A stretch of 64,000 bases of DNA. Source: an uncultured Methanobrevibacter sp. GTDB taxonomy: Archaea > Methanobacteriota > Methanobacteria > Methanobacteriales > Methanobacteriaceae. A program made the position numbers and the translations under genes. The DNA lies in contig NZ_CALDKF010000105.1 of NCBI RefSeq assembly GCF_937898925.1, positions 49,366 to 113,365 on the forward strand, written 5' to 3'. Below, one piece after another: positions 1 to 10,225 of this stretch. Positions within the stretch are counted from its first letter, which is position 1; the number at the start of each line of letters is the position of its first letter. The notes beneath the pieces are model-generated. The model worked only from the letters and a program-made list of their open reading frames with translations. It made no database searches and was not told where the DNA came from.

Positions 1-1
1 G

Positions 2-1771
2 CCTGTAGATGATATTGATAAATGCATAAATGATTTAAAAGAGCTTGAAAAGGAAGAGGAACTGGAGTTTACAAAACTTGAAAAAGTCCTTAAGAAGGAT
101 TTTCAGGTTCCTACTGAATTCATTAAACTCAGCTTTAACCATCCTCAAGATGTGCCTAAATACAGAGACAAGATTTGGGATTTGGACTCTGTAAAACAGC
201 TTAGGGAACATGACATTCCATTCTATAGAAGATACTTAATTGACAATGGATTGGTTCCTATGGCTGAATTGGAGTTAGAGGGAGAACTTATTGACTCATT
301 TGAAACCATAGGCAGTGATGACGATTCCCTTGAAATCCTTAAATTGAGTGAATCTCCTAAAACTGCAAATACCGATTTCCAACAGTTCAGGATGATGAGC
401 TTTGACTTGGAAGTTAGAAACCCTCATGGAATGCCTAATCCTAATGAGGATGAAATCATCATGATTGGAATTGACAGCAATGTAGGAGTTAGAAAAGTCA
501 TTTCAACTAAAGGGGATGAGTTTGAACATGATCCTGAAATGTACTTTATAGAAAAGGTTGACTCTGAAAAGGAAATGATTGAATCCTTCATTAAAACTGT
601 TAAGGAAAACAATATTGACATTATCATAGGATATAACTCTGATGTATTTGACTTCCCATACCTTAAGGATAGGGCAAAGCTTTGGGGCCTTGACTTGGAT
701 TTAGGTGTTGATGGATCAAGCATCAAGTTCATTAGAAGAGGTTTCAACAATGCGGCTACATTCAAAGGGCTTCTTCATGTTGACTTGTATTTGGTTATGA
801 GAAGATACATGTCACTTGACAGATACACTTTAGAGAGAGTATACTTTGAGTTCTTTGGCGAGGAAAAGATAGATGTTCCTGGAGACAGAATCTATGAATT
901 CTGGGACAATGGAGGAAGGGAACTTAAGAACCTGTTCAAGTATTCCTTGGATGATGTTGTATCCACCTTGAAGATTGCTCAGGAAACATTGCCTTTGAAT
1001 TTGGAATTGACTCGTATCGTTGGTCAGCCTTTTGTTGATGTAACCCGTATGGCAACCGGTCAGCAAGCGGAATGGTATTTGGTTAGAAAAGCTTATGAGG
1101 TTGATGAGGTTGTGCCGAATAAGCCAAACATGACTATGAAAAACATCAAGGAAAGGGGAAGCAATTCTGGAGGTTATGTTAAAGAGCCAGAAATCGGATT
1201 GCATGAGAATTTGGTTCAGTTCGACTTCAAGAGCCTGTACCCTACATTGATCATTTCAAAAAACATTTCTCCAGATGTTTTGGTTAAGGATAATGTTTCA
1301 TATAATGCAAAATTTGAAGACTTTGAAACAGGTTATGATGATATAGATAGTCTAAGAGAAGAGGAACTCTCTTCTGAAATCGATAATGATGAAGAGTATT
1401 ACATCTCACCAGAACACTTCTTCAAGTTCAAGAAAGAACCTCAAGGATTCATTCCTTCAGCTTTAGAGGATATTCTAAATGAAAGGTTTGCTGTTAAGAA
1501 TAGGATGAAAGCAACAGATGATCCAATCCTGAAGAAGAGTTTGGATGTTCAGCAGCAAGCGTTGAAACGTTTGGCAAATACAATGTATGGAGTTTATGGA
1601 TTCTTGAGATTCCGTTGGTATTCATTTGAATGTGCTCAATCAATTACTGCTTGGGGACGTCAGCATATTAAAAAGGCAATGAAGGAAGCGGAAGATTATG
1701 GTTTCAAGGCTATTTATGCAGATACTGATGGTTTCTATGCTAAGTATGTGCCTGAAATGAAAAAGGAATAA
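2..1771 (+). CDS. polB1: DNA polymerase B1, large piece of a split family-B DNA polymerase (5' end outside window)
   Basis: Replicative or repair family-B DNA polymerase with proofreading exonuclease. The reading frame is open from base 2, so the GTG at 152 is not the start; only a short N-terminus is missing. In order I see exonuclease motif I (FDLEV, about residue 134 of the visible part), exo II (NSDVFDFPYL), exo III (YSLDDVVST), polymerase motif A (DFKSLYPT), motif B (KRLANTMYGVYGF) and motif C (YADTDG). The protein stops 12 residues after DTDG, so the end of the palm and the thumb are absent. In Methanothermobacter the same enzyme is encoded by two separate genes (PolB1 plus a small PolB2), and the cut falls in the same place, so I read this as a natural split and not a nonsense mutation. 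No polB2 lies in the window. An acidic insert of about 30 residues follows motif A. Confidence 0.93.
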   Translation, partial: PVDDIDKCINDLKELEKEEELEFTKLEKVLKKDFQVPTEFIKLSFNHPQDVPKYRDKIWDLDSVKQLREHDIPFYRRYLIDNGLVPMAELELEGELIDSFETIGSDDDSLEILKLSESPKTANTDFQQFRMMSFDLEVRNPHGMPNPNEDEIIMIGIDSNVGVRKVISTKGDEFEHDPEMYFIEKVDSEKEMIESFIKTVKENNIDIIIGYNSDVFDFPYLKDRAKLWGLDLDLGVDGSSIKFIRRGFNNAATFKGLLHVDLYLVMRRYMSLDRYTLERVYFEFFGEEKIDVPGDRIYEFWDNGGRELKNLFKYSLDDVVSTLKIAQETLPLNLELTRIVGQPFVDVTRMATGQQAEWYLVRKAYEVDEVVPNKPNMTMKNIKERGSNSGGYVKEPEIGLHENLVQFDFKSLYPTLIISKNISPDVLVKDNVSYNAKFEDFETGYDDIDSLREEELSSEIDNDEEYYISPEHFFKFKKEPQGFIPSALEDILNERFAVKNRMKATDDPILKKSLDVQQQALKRLANTMYGVYGFLRFRWYSFECAQSITAWGRQHIKKAMKEAEDYGFKAIYADTDGFYAKYVPEMKKE

Positions 1772-1859
1772 AATTTAAAATTTTATTAAACTTATCTAAA
1801 AAAATAAAAAATCACATTTATTGAAAAATTAATTATAATTATTTGAAGGAAGTATGATT

Positions 1860-2246
1860 ATGGAAGAGAAGATTGCTTTGGCAGCATGCAGTGGAATGAG
1901 TCCTAATGGATTGGTTGCAAGAGTTGCAGTTCATGACTTAGCTATTGATGATGTGGAAATTTTATCAATTTGTATGGGTTCAACTTCTGCAAATGTCACA
2001 GGATTTAAAAGAATGCTTGACAAATACCCTATTTTAGCTATTAATGGGTGTGAAGGAAATTGTGTTGGTAAAATACTAGAGCAAAAGGGCATTGAAATTG
2101 TGGATGAGCTTAATGTTGGAGACATTTTAGCTGAAACCGAACATAAGGCAAATGATGCTGCAAGATTGGATGAAGAAGGGGAAATCTGCGTTTCAATAGT
2201 GAAGGAAGTTATTGAAAATAAAATCAAGGAAATTGAATTGGATTAA
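1860..2246 (+). CDS. DGC-domain putative zinc-binding protein
   Basis: Small soluble protein of about 128 residues resembling the DGC domain family (Pfam PF08859), named for a conserved Asp-Gly-Cys-like region and thought to bind zinc through conserved cysteines. The visible family signature is CSGMSPNG near the N-terminus, a central CMGSTSANVTGF and a later INGCEGNCVGK, giving four cysteines. The biochemical role is unknown. An ATG at 1854 would add two residues, but the GAAGGA at 1845-1850 is better spaced from the ATG at 1860. It follows polB1 on the same strand after an 88-base AT-rich gap, so co-transcription is possible but unproven. Confidence 0.75.
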   Translation: MEEKIALAACSGMSPNGLVARVAVHDLAIDDVEILSICMGSTSANVTGFKRMLDKYPILAINGCEGNCVGKILEQKGIEIVDELNVGDILAETEHKANDAARLDEEGEICVSIVKEVIENKIKEIELD

Positions 2247-2337
2247 TTTTTATAATTTTATTTGATTTTAGTTATCTATTAATTTAATTTTAGATAATTT
2301 TCTTATTTATTTCCCAATATTTCTTTTAGGTGATTTT

Positions 2338-2730
2338 ATGGTAAAGCCAGTCAAGGTTCATGATAATAATTTATGGGATAAGTTTGTCAGTGATAGTGAG
2401 CAATATTTTGCAGTCTTAAGTCCCGGAACCAAAGTCGCATTCTTTGTTGGTGAGACTGATAAGAATTTCCTGCTCATTGAAAGAACAGAAGGAGCTATTG
2501 ATTCAAAGTTCAATGTAAACAGTTCACTTAATATGATGGAAACAGATTTGTTCTTCACAATTGCTGAAGATGATGCATCTGAACTTTTGGATGATGCAAG
2601 CAAACTTTCAAATTTCATTAAGGAAGGAAAGTTAGGAATCTTCTGTCTGGTCGATGATGTGGTCATGGCAGAAAAAGGTCTCGATACATTATTGAATGAC
2701 TTAGGATTTGCACCATCTTGTGCAATTTAA
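2338..2730 (+). CDS. Conserved-looking protein of unknown function
   Basis: I do not recognise this 130-residue protein. It is acidic and soluble, with no signal peptide or membrane segment. It has a beta-rich N-terminal half (residues 20-50) and a likely helical acidic stretch with the repeated pattern ASELLDDASKL around residues 80-92. Two cysteines occur near the C-terminus (FCLVDD and SCAI), too far apart for a simple metal site. The ATG at 2338 is preceded by an AGGTGA ribosome binding site. It is followed by about 590 bases without a gene and a dense series of T tracts, so it is probably the last gene of its transcript. Confidence 0.6.
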   Translation: MVKPVKVHDNNLWDKFVSDSEQYFAVLSPGTKVAFFVGETDKNFLLIERTEGAIDSKFNVNSSLNMMETDLFFTIAEDDASELLDDASKLSNFIKEGKLGIFCLVDDVVMAEKGLDTLLNDLGFAPSCAI

Positions 2731-3321
2731 TTTTTTTAATTTTTTATTTTAAAATTCACTTTCTATTTTTTTTAAAAAAATTTTTTTTAATAATATTTTT
2801 AAATTTTTATTTTTCAATTTTTCTAAACATTTTTTTAATAATTTTTGAAATTTTAATTTTTCATTTTTTCAAAAATTTCAATTTCTATTTTTCAAAAAAT
2901 AATTTTTTCATTTTTTCACTATTTTGTCATTTCTCATCTGTGTGATGTAGATTATCAATTATCAAAATTTATAATGGGATTCATACTTTCAGTATTTTAA
3001 AAATATGATTAATTATTTTAATACTTTTTAATATAAACTATATTTTAATGAACTTTTATTATTAAAATTTTCATAGTTCATTGAAAGTTAAAATTTTAGT
3101 CTTATTTTCATAAAACTTTTTAAAAAAAGCAGCGAAAAATGAAATTTGAATTTTAATTTTTTTCAAAAATAATTCAATTATAGAAATTTATAAAATTTGT
3201 AAATTGTAAAATTAGGATCAGAAAAAAAATAAGATTAATAAAAATTAGTAAAAAAATTAAAATAGTAAAATAAAAGTAGAAAAGTAAAATAGTAAAATAG
3301 TAAAAAAGAAAAAAGTTAGAT
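2731..3321. other. AT-rich spacer with T tracts
   Basis: No gene seen. The first 200 bases (about 2740-2935) are dense with runs of 4-8 T separated by A-rich steps, a plausible U-rich terminator zone for the upstream plus-strand gene. The 75-codon open frame there encodes almost only Phe, Ile, Leu and Asn and is not credible. The rest is plain AT-rich sequence running to the 3' end of the minus-strand comC gene. Confidence 0.6.
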
Positions 3322-4350
3322 TTATTCAGTTAAGTAACTGTCTAAATCTATATTTTCAGCATCACAGATTTCTTTTAAGGTTTCATAGAGTTTTTCATCT
3401 ATTTCTAAACCATTTTCTTCATTTTCAGCAATTCTTTTTACTTCGAGATCTCCAGGAATGAAAGTGTTTCCGGATTCTCTGATTTCTGTGACGAATTCTT
3501 CAACTTGCTCTTTGAATGCATCAATTGAAACGAATTTTGCAGGATTGATTGCAACAAACAAGTCACCTTTGTTGCAGTCTTCCTTATAGTCTCCTGCAGT
3601 ACCGGTTACGTTGGTACCAAATGCAGCGTTTACTAAAGGTCCTGTCATTATTTCAATCATAAAGCTTAAAGCGTATCCTTTTACTCCACCAAATGGAAGG
3701 ATAGAGCCTTCTAATGCAGCTTCAGGATCAGTGGTTGGATTTCCATCCTTGTCAATTGCAGTGTTTGGAGGAATTTCCTCACCTTTTCTTTTTGCTTCTA
3801 ATAATTTTCCTCTTGCGCTTACAGAAGTTGCCATATCAACAGCAATATAAGTTTCGGAAGGGATACCAATAGCTATTGGGTTAGTTCCGAGAATAGCTTT
3901 CTTACCACCTAATGGTGCTACTCCAGGTTCAGTGTTACAAATTACAATACCAATCATGTCATTTCTAATAGCTAAGTCAGAATAATAACCGGTTATTCCA
4001 AAGTGGTTAGAATTGAAGGTACCTACTGCAGCGATACCGGTTTCCTTTGCCTTATTGATTGCCATCATCATTGCTTCATGTGCAATGTATTGTCCGAATA
4101 AGCTTTTTCCATCAATGAGTGCAATGGAATCCTCATCTTTGACAATTTCATAATCTCCTTTGGTTTCAATAAAACCGTTATTGATTCCTCTGATGTATTG
4201 TGGGAATCTTCCAAGTCCATGTGAAGTGAAACCTTTTAAATCAGAGTCTAAAGTTGCTTCGGTAATGATTTTTGCATGATATTCTTGAACTCCAATGTTG
4301 ATTAAGATTTCATTTACAAGTTTTCTTTCATTTTCAACACTAATTCTCAT
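3322..4350 (-). CDS. comC: L-sulfolactate dehydrogenase (malate/L-lactate dehydrogenase family)
   Basis: NAD(P)-dependent 2-hydroxyacid dehydrogenase of the family lacking the classical Rossmann fold (PF02615). In methanogens it oxidises (R)-sulfolactate to sulfopyruvate in coenzyme M synthesis and can also act on malate. The 342-residue length is normal. The active-site segment FTSHGLGRFPQY lies near residue 41; further family blocks are NSNHFGITGYY, GTNPIAIGIP, DMATSVSARGK and PFGGVKGYALSFMIE. The start has a strong AGGAGGG ribosome binding site (complement of 4354-4360). Malate dehydrogenase is the main alternative, since the two activities cannot be told apart by eye; comB elsewhere in the window supports the coenzyme M role. 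It is the last gene of the minus-strand run psmB-fttA-purM-comC. Confidence 0.82.
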   Translation of the reverse strand: MRISVENERKLVNEILINIGVQEYHAKIITEATLDSDLKGFTSHGLGRFPQYIRGINNGFIETKGDYEIVKDEDSIALIDGKSLFGQYIAHEAMMMAINKAKETGIAAVGTFNSNHFGITGYYSDLAIRNDMIGIVICNTEPGVAPLGGKKAILGTNPIAIGIPSETYIAVDMATSVSARGKLLEAKRKGEEIPPNTAIDKDGNPTTDPEAALEGSILPFGGVKGYALSFMIEIMTGPLVNAAFGTNVTGTAGDYKEDCNKGDLFVAINPAKFVSIDAFKEQVEEFVTEIRESGNTFIPGDLEVKRIAENEENGLEIDEKLYETLKEICDAENIDLDSYLTE

Positions 4351-4463
4351 ATTTTCCCTCCTAAATGATTGGCATTTGTTGAAATATCTTTGTAATATTG
4401 ATTGTTTTTTAAATTATTTTTTAAAATTATTATTGGAATTTTATGTATTTTTTTGAATTGGAA

Positions 4464-5483
4464 TTAGTATTCAATTACAGTTCCTTCAAATGTTTTTACA
4501 GTAATCTTTTCTTCAGCAGTAACTGTTCCTACAATTTGTGCTTCAATGTTTTCATTCAATGCTTCTACAACAGCATCTGCTTCTTCTGGGCTTGCAATTA
4601 CACAGAATCCTACACCCATATTGAAAACCTTATACATTTCCTCTAAAGGAACTCCTTGCTGGTAGATTAATTTAAATATGTCTTGTGGTTCTGGGTAATC
4701 TGTAATGTCAAAACCGATTCCTTTTTTAAGTCTTGAAAGGTTGTTTACTCCACCACCAGTCATATGAGCAAGACCTTTGATGTTGAAATCATGTTTTAAA
4801 AGTTCAACGATTGCTTTAACATACAATTGGGTTGGTTTCAATAACTCTTCTCCGATAGTGGTTTCACCGTTAGGCATTTTATCGTTAACGTCGAATCCAC
4901 CTTCTTCAAAGATTGCTCTTCTAGCTAAGCTTAAACCGTTACTGTGAATACCGCTACTTCTAAGGCCGATTAATACATCTCCTTCTTGGATATCTGCACC
5001 AGTTATGATTTTATCCTTGTCTACAAAACCGATACCTGTTCCTGCTAAGTCAAAGTCCTTTACAATACCTGGAAGTGAAGCGGTTTCTCCACCAATAATT
5101 GCAATTTGTGATTCTTTTGCCCCTTGGACAAGACCGTCTGCAATTTCTTCAGCTACTTTTGGGTCTGGTTCTTCAACTGCTAAGTAGTCAACTAATGCAA
5201 TAGGTTCCGCACCTACACAAAGGATATCGTTAACTACCATTGCAATCATGTCAATTCCAACAGTATCATATTTTTCCATCATTTTTGCAACTAATATTTT
5301 ACTTCCTACACCATCAGTACTCATTGCAATAGCCTTATCGCCAAGTTCGACCAATGCTGCAAAGTGTCCGCTGTCAGTAATAATATTTCTGTATTCTAAT
5401 GTTGGTTGTAATTTTGAAGCTAATTTTGAAACGGTTAATGCTTCAAGGTCAATGTCAACACCAGATTCTGAATAAGTAACCAT
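4464..5483 (-). CDS. purM: Phosphoribosylformylglycinamidine cyclo-ligase (AIR synthetase)
   Basis: Fifth step of purine synthesis: closes the imidazole ring of formylglycinamidine ribonucleotide with ATP to give 5-aminoimidazole ribonucleotide, in the cytoplasm. About 339 residues, the normal size. Family blocks seen are the N-terminal [18 protein letters not shown] (ATP/phosphate binding), [28 protein letters not shown] and [16 protein letters not shown] at 5492 would extend it by three codons, but its GGTGA is the ribosome binding site of the ATG at 5483, which I use. It lies between fttA and comC on the same strand, with gaps of about 300 and 113 bases, so separate promoters are likely. 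Confidence 0.95.
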   Translation of the reverse strand: MVTYSESGVDIDLEALTVSKLASKLQPTLEYRNIITDSGHFAALVELGDKAIAMSTDGVGSKILVAKMMEKYDTVGIDMIAMVVNDILCVGAEPIALVDYLAVEEPDPKVAEEIADGLVQGAKESQIAIIGGETASLPGIVKDFDLAGTGIGFVDKDKIITGADIQEGDVLIGLRSSGIHSNGLSLARRAIFEEGGFDVNDKMPNGETTIGEELLKPTQLYVKAIVELLKHDFNIKGLAHMTGGGVNNLSRLKKGIGFDITDYPEPQDIFKLIYQQGVPLEEMYKVFNMGVGFCVIASPEEADAVVEALNENIEAQIVGTVTAEEKITVKTFEGTVIEY

Positions 5484-5781
5484 AAAATTCACCTAATAAT
5501 AATTATAAAATTTTTTTATTTTTTAAAAAGTTTTTATTTAAATTTTTATTTAAATAGGCTATTATTAACAATTAAATAATAACTAACATTTTAATATTTG
5601 TTTTAGCTATTATTTATATTATATTAATTATTTTAGAATAATCAATGATAATTTTGAATTAAAAATTAAAAAAAATAAATTTCAGTTTTAAATATAAAAT
5701 ATTTAAAAAAATATTTTAAAATAAAAAAAATCTTAAAATAACAATTATTTTAAGATAATAAATATTTGAAAATATTTAAAA

Positions 5782-7692
5782 TTATTGAAGTCTGGTTGCT
5801 TCAAGGATAAGTGGAGTTTTAGTCTCTACCTTATAACTTCTGTGAATGCTTGAAGCCAAGTCAACAGTTTTATATGGGTCTCCGTGACAAGTGATGATCT
5901 TATCAGGTCTTGGATGCAATCTTTTTGCAAATTCCATCAATTGTCTTCTGTTGGAGTGACCACTGAATCCTTCAATGGTTTTGACATCCATTTTAACATT
6001 GTAGATTCTCTTTTTACCAGTTTCATCTTCCAATGGTATTTCCTTGTGTCCTTTTTGGATCTTTCTACCAAGGGATCCTTCAGATTGGTAACCTACGAAA
6101 ATGATGGAATTGTTCTTGTCTTCACATAACCATTTGAAGTACTCTACAGAGTTTCCACCAGTCATCATACCTGATGTTGAAAGGATAATTGAAGGCTCTC
6201 CTTCAACGATTTGTTTTCTTTCAGCATTGTTTTGAACCTTATTGAATGATTCTGAAATGAATGGGTTTCTTCCCATATGGAAGATTTGGTCTCTTAAGTC
6301 TTTGCTTAAGTACTCAGGTCTTGCAGTGTGCACTGCAGTAGCTTCCCAAATCATACCGTCAAGATGGATTGGCACTTCATCAACCATTCCATGACGCATG
6401 TACTCTTCAAGCACAATCATCAATTCTTGTGCTCTTCCTACTGCAAATACAGGAACCAAGACTTTTCCGCCACGTTTTAAGGTTTTGTAGATGGTCTTCA
6501 TTAATTCTTTTTCTGCATTGTTTCTTGATGGGGTTACATCTTCATGTCCACCATATGTACTTTCCATAATGCAGCTTTCCACTCTAGGGAATCTTGTGGT
6601 TGCAGGTTCCAAGAGTCTGCTTCTTTCATATTTGAAGTCTCCAGTGTAAAGCAAGTTATGTGCACCGTCACCAATGTGGAAGTGACACATAGCAGAACCT
6701 AAAATATGGCCTGCATTATGCAATGTCAATTTGATGTCTGGAGATATGTCAGTTACAACTCCATAGTCAAGAGTGATTGTGTGCTTGATCATCTTTTGCA
6801 CATGCTTTACATTGAAAGGAAGTGGGTTGTTTTCCCTATGTGCAATGTCAATGTAATCCAATTGCAACAAAGTCATCAGGTCTCTTGTTGCAGAGGTACA
6901 GTATACAGGACCTTCGTATCCGTAATGGTAAAGGTAAGGGATGAATCCACAGTGGTCCAAGTGAGCGTGAGATACTACAACAGCATCAAGATCTTGAATT
7001 GAAAATTCAGGAACTCCGAGCATTGGGAATGAACTTTTTTCATCTTGCCCTGCTACGTTTACTCCACAATCAAGCAATACTCTACTGTTTGGAGTTTGAA
7101 GTAACATGCAGGAACGTCCTACCTCTTTAAATCCTCCCATAGCGGTTAATCTGGTCCAATCGTTATCATATTTTCCGCCTTGGTGGATTCTTGCACCTAA
7201 AGTCTGTAAGATTTTCTTTCTTTCCTTACTGTTGTGCATCAAGGTATTTCTGATTCTGTCGATAATTTCAGATCTGATTGGAGGACTTCTTAAAATCTTT
7301 GGAGCCCATCCGGTTTTTCTAACGATTTCTCTTGAGGTCACTCCATATTTTCCAATTACAAGTCCAGGTTTGGTAGCTTCTATAACCACTTCGTTGGTAA
7401 CTTCATCAAAAGTGATGTTGCTGATTTCAGCATCTTCTGGAACGATCTCTTCGACTTTTTGAATAGTTTCTTCGTATGGTAATAAAACTGATTTGTCTGA
7501 TCTGATTATGATTCTTTTTCTAAGTTCTTTGGCCAAGTTTCTGATTAAGTCCCCATTGTCTGCTACAATGTCTGGGTTTTTTGTATATATAACAACCTCA
7601 GGACCTTCAAATTCAATATTGGCTAATTGAACTTCATCAGGTAGTTTTTTTGTAATTTTTTGTTTGATTTCTTCTAAAACGTTTGAAGCCAT
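5782..7692 (-). CDS. fttA: Transcription termination factor FttA (aCPSF1, KH-domain beta-CASP ribonuclease)
   Basis: Archaeal homologue of the eukaryotic cleavage factor CPSF73. It cleaves nascent RNA at U-rich sites and releases RNA polymerase, and also has 5'-3' exonuclease activity. The 636 residues contain two N-terminal KH-like RNA-binding domains (about 1-145), then the metallo-beta-lactamase core with [10 protein letters not shown] (HxHxDH, two zinc ions), GHILGSA and TGDF, the inserted beta-CASP domain (about 390-510), and the C-terminal [12 protein letters not shown] and CHGD motifs. All metal ligands appear present. Length matches the Methanothermobacter protein of known structure. 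It lies downstream of psmB after a 432-base spacer with its own likely TATA box near 7912-7920. Its presence makes the T-tract arrays in this window plausible termination zones. Confidence 0.95.
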   Translation of the reverse strand: MASNVLEEIKQKITKKLPDEVQLANIEFEGPEVVIYTKNPDIVADNGDLIRNLAKELRKRIIIRSDKSVLLPYEETIQKVEEIVPEDAEISNITFDEVTNEVVIEATKPGLVIGKYGVTSREIVRKTGWAPKILRSPPIRSEIIDRIRNTLMHNSKERKKILQTLGARIHQGGKYDNDWTRLTAMGGFKEVGRSCMLLQTPNSRVLLDCGVNVAGQDEKSSFPMLGVPEFSIQDLDAVVVSHAHLDHCGFIPYLYHYGYEGPVYCTSATRDLMTLLQLDYIDIAHRENNPLPFNVKHVQKMIKHTITLDYGVVTDISPDIKLTLHNAGHILGSAMCHFHIGDGAHNLLYTGDFKYERSRLLEPATTRFPRVESCIMESTYGGHEDVTPSRNNAEKELMKTIYKTLKRGGKVLVPVFAVGRAQELMIVLEEYMRHGMVDEVPIHLDGMIWEATAVHTARPEYLSKDLRDQIFHMGRNPFISESFNKVQNNAERKQIVEGEPSIILSTSGMMTGGNSVEYFKWLCEDKNNSIIFVGYQSEGSLGRKIQKGHKEIPLEDETGKKRIYNVKMDVKTIEGFSGHSNRRQLMEFAKRLHPRPDKIITCHGDPYKTVDLASSIHRSYKVETKTPLILEATRLQ

Positions 7693-8124
7693 ATTATCAC
7701 TTCGAAAAATAGACGTATAAAATTAGCATATGGTATAAAATCAATATTTTTTTCGTTTTAATTTCTTTAAATTTTTTCTAAATTCCTTATGGAACTCTCA
7801 ATTATAAAAATATTCGTTAAGTAAATTTTGGTTAATTTTTAAATAAGCCGTTTAAAATTCAATAATTAAACCGATTAACTAATCAGTAAATCCTAAAATT
7901 GTCTAATATAAATTATATAAATGTCAAACTTAGGATTTAAAATTAAATTAAAAGTTAAGAATATTGATTTTAATCTACGATATCAATATTCTTAGGGATT
8001 AAATAAACAGCTTCTGTGTCATAAAAAAGATGTTTACTTAATTTATTGCATATACTATCTATACTGTAATATGTAAAATTAGTTGTAAAATAAAGTTAAA
8101 AAATAAATAATTCGTATATATTTT
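7693..8124. other. Spacer between psmB and fttA with a 13-bp dyad
   Basis: No gene seen. Both neighbours read on the minus strand, so this region holds the 3' end of psmB and the promoter of fttA. A minus-strand TATA-like TTTATATAA lies at 7912-7920. A perfect inverted repeat lies at 7956-7994 and is listed separately. The remaining sequence is AT-rich with no convincing open frame. Confidence 0.6.
7956..7994 (-). terminator. 13-bp perfect hairpin downstream of psmB / upstream of fttA
   Basis: TAAGAATATTGAT (7956-7968) is the exact reverse complement of ATCAATATTCTTA (7982-7994), with a 13-base loop. On the minus strand the hairpin is followed by a T-rich stretch, which fits a psmB terminator. 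It also sits about 35-75 bases upstream of the likely fttA TATA box, so a regulator binding site for fttA is the alternative. Confidence 0.45.
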
Positions 8125-8748
8125 TTAGCTATTAATTTTTTCAATAATAGATTCAACTTCTTCTTTTTCTAACATTTTGTATCCATCTTTAGTAACTTCA
8201 GCTACTAAGAAGCCATTTCCAGAGTAAGTGTCTCTTTCTGTAGCAGCTTTGATAGCTCTTAAAGCTAATTCCTTAGCTTCTTCTACAGTGATGTCTTCGT
8301 GGAATCTGTCTTCAAGAACACCATATGCAAATGTAGAACCGGAACCGGTAGAAATGAAGGTATCCTTAATCATACCACCTGCTGCATCTAAAGAATAGAT
8401 TGATGCACCAGTGTCATCTACTCCTCCGATAAGAGTTTGTACATATGCTGGTGAGGAGTGTAATATGTTAGAACTTACAGCTGCAGCAGCTTCTAAGCTA
8501 ATGTCTTTACCATTTCTTAATCTGTATAATGCAGTTTCAGCGCTAATGATTTTCATTAAGCTTTGTGCATCTGCAACAGATCCTGCAATGGTAGCTGCAA
8601 TGTGATTGTCAATTTTAAATATCTTTTCAGCTACTTTGTGAGCAACAAGGTTTCCCATACTTGCTCTTCTTTCGCTTGCAAATACAACACCATCTTTACA
8701 GGTAATACCGACAGTTGTGGTACCTTCAAATGTGTTTTTATCAGCCAT
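8125..8748 (-). CDS. psmB: Proteasome beta subunit (20S core, catalytic)
   Basis: Proteolytic subunit of the archaeal 20S proteasome, forming the two inner seven-membered rings and degrading proteins fed by the PAN ATPase. The 207-residue precursor begins with a short propeptide, MADKNTFEG, ending in Gly just before the catalytic Thr of TTTVGITCKDG; autocleavage at Gly-Thr exposes it. The catalytic Asp (CKDG) and Lys (ASERRAS...AHKVAEKIFKI region) are present, as is GSGSTFAYGVLE. Start ATG at 8748 follows an AGGTG site. No alpha subunit lies in this window. The gene stands alone with long spacers on both sides. Confidence 0.96.
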   Translation of the reverse strand: MADKNTFEGTTTVGITCKDGVVFASERRASMGNLVAHKVAEKIFKIDNHIAATIAGSVADAQSLMKIISAETALYRLRNGKDISLEAAAAVSSNILHSSPAYVQTLIGGVDDTGASIYSLDAAGGMIKDTFISTGSGSTFAYGVLEDRFHEDITVEEAKELALRAIKAATERDTYSGNGFLVAEVTKDGYKMLEKEEVESIIEKINS

Positions 8749-9339
8749 ATTAATACACCTCGTATAATAATGTAAAATTAAATTTAAAGCATAAAATAAT
8801 CTTAAATAATAAAATATAATCTTAATAATGATTGAAATTATTATTAATTAAAATTAGAAAAGTTAGGTTTTCAAAGTTATATAAAATTGATAAAATTAAG
8901 TTATACTTACACTAATATAACCGCTTTTCCTAACCTATTCTTATTATGTTATACATTATATATAATAGTTTCGTTATTTTGGACAATTTTCAAATAATTT
9001 CTATCATAAAATTTATTTTTTCGTGATTTTCAAAAATTTTTTATTTATTTATATTAGATTATTTTTTTTATTAAAGATTAATTCTTTCTTTATTTTTAAT
9101 TTAACTTTGTATTTTTATATTTTTATTCAAACTACCTATTTCTAATCAATATTTTTCTTAAATAATTAATATTGATTTTAATAACTTTAATTTATTTTAA
9201 TGTATTTACATTTATTATTAATTTCGTATTATATAAATGTTTTTAAATTAGTTTGATATTTTTGTCAAATGGTTTATTTTTTTAAGTTTTTTGATTCATT
9301 GCAAAAAATATATTATTTTATTAAAATAAATTATAATCA
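8749..9339. other. Divergent intergenic region psmB / taw2-like gene
   Basis: No gene seen. This is the shared upstream region of the minus-strand psmB and the plus-strand methyltransferase-like gene. It is extremely AT-rich, with several TATA-like strings on both strands (for example around 8947-8964), so I cannot pick promoters with confidence. Confidence 0.5.
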
Positions 9340-10146
9340 TTGAATTTAAATATAAATGGTTTATCATTTTCTGGTGATTTTTTGAAATGGAAGAAAATTG
9401 GAGATATCTTAATTGTTGACAATAAGTTCAGTGAGGACTCTTCGGAGAATTTAGAGTCAATTGCTTCAGAACATAATGTAAAATCAATTATTAAGATTGA
9501 AAAGATCGATGGGCAAAAGAGGGAACCTACCATAAGTCTCTTGTATGGTGATGAGACAGAGACTATCCATAAGGAAAACGGATGTCTCTTTAATCTTGAC
9601 TTATCTAAAGTCATGTGGGCTAAGGGAAACAATAATGAAAGATTAAGGATTGCCAAATTGGTTACAAAGGGTGAGACGGTAGTGGATATGTTTGCTGGAA
9701 TCGGTTACTTTTCAATTCCAATTGGTGTTCACAGTCAAGCGAAACAGATTTGCTCAATTGAGATTAATCCAAATTCCTATCATTTCCTTAAGAAAAACAT
9801 TGAGTTAAACAGAATCAATGAAAAGGCAAATTATGATAGGATGATTCCAATTTTAGGGGATTGTGCTGTTGAAGCCCCTAAATATTCCGCTGATAGGGTA
9901 TTGATGGGCTATGTGAAAACAACTCATCACTTCTTAAGGCCTGCTATGGAATGCGTAAAGGATGGTGGAATAATCCATTATCATGAAACCGTTCCTGATA
10001 AGTTGATTGAAACCCGTCCGTATGAGAGGTTGAAAGAGATTGCTTGGGAATGTGGAGAAAGGGAAGTTGAAGTTTTGAACATTCAAAAGATCAAAAGGTA
10101 TGCTCCAGGTGTAGAGCATATAGTCTTGGATGCAAGAATTAATTAA
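9340..10146 (+). CDS. taw2: Trm5/Taw2-family SAM-dependent enzyme, probably tRNA wybutosine-synthesising Taw2
   Basis: Class I SAM-binding protein of about 268 residues in the Trm5/TYW2 group, which acts on G37 of tRNA-Phe. Motif I is DMFAGIGYFSIP (about residue 113), followed by SIEINPNSYHFLKKN and a C-terminal HIVLDARI. Where Trm5 methylases carry an NPPY/NLP-type motif this protein has LMGYVKTTHHFL, the pattern expected of Taw2, which transfers the aminocarboxypropyl group of SAM to the wyosine precursor. That distinction is by eye. No ATG exists at the N-terminus: the upstream in-frame stop is at 9334, so the start is the TTG at 9340 or another non-standard codon. An archaeal Trm5 is the alternative. 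Confidence 0.8.
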   Translation: MNLNINGLSFSGDFLKWKKIGDILIVDNKFSEDSSENLESIASEHNVKSIIKIEKIDGQKREPTISLLYGDETETIHKENGCLFNLDLSKVMWAKGNNNERLRIAKLVTKGETVVDMFAGIGYFSIPIGVHSQAKQICSIEINPNSYHFLKKNIELNRINEKANYDRMIPILGDCAVEAPKYSADRVLMGYVKTTHHFLRPAMECVKDGGIIHYHETVPDKLIETRPYERLKEIAWECGEREVEVLNIQKIKRYAPGVEHIVLDARIN

Positions 10147-10225
10147 GTGAGAATTTATTAAAAAATTTTTTATATCTGTTTAGTGAAAATTGTAATATAT
10201 AAGATAGTGTATAAAACGAATTATT

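Noticed and set aside
152..154. GTG at 152 as the start of polB1
   Set aside because: The frame is open upstream to base 2 and the residues there continue the polymerase N-terminal domain.
1..1771. polB1 as a pseudogene
   Set aside because: All exonuclease and polymerase motifs up to C are intact and the split is known in this order of methanogens.
2718..2945. Open frame of 75 codons downstream of the unknown gene
   Set aside because: It is almost only Phe, Ile, Leu, Asn and Lys from T tracts, overlaps the previous stop region and has no ribosome binding site.
4443..4646. Plus-strand frame next to purM
   Set aside because: Antisense to the purM 3' end, biased to Phe/Cys/Asn and not protein-like.
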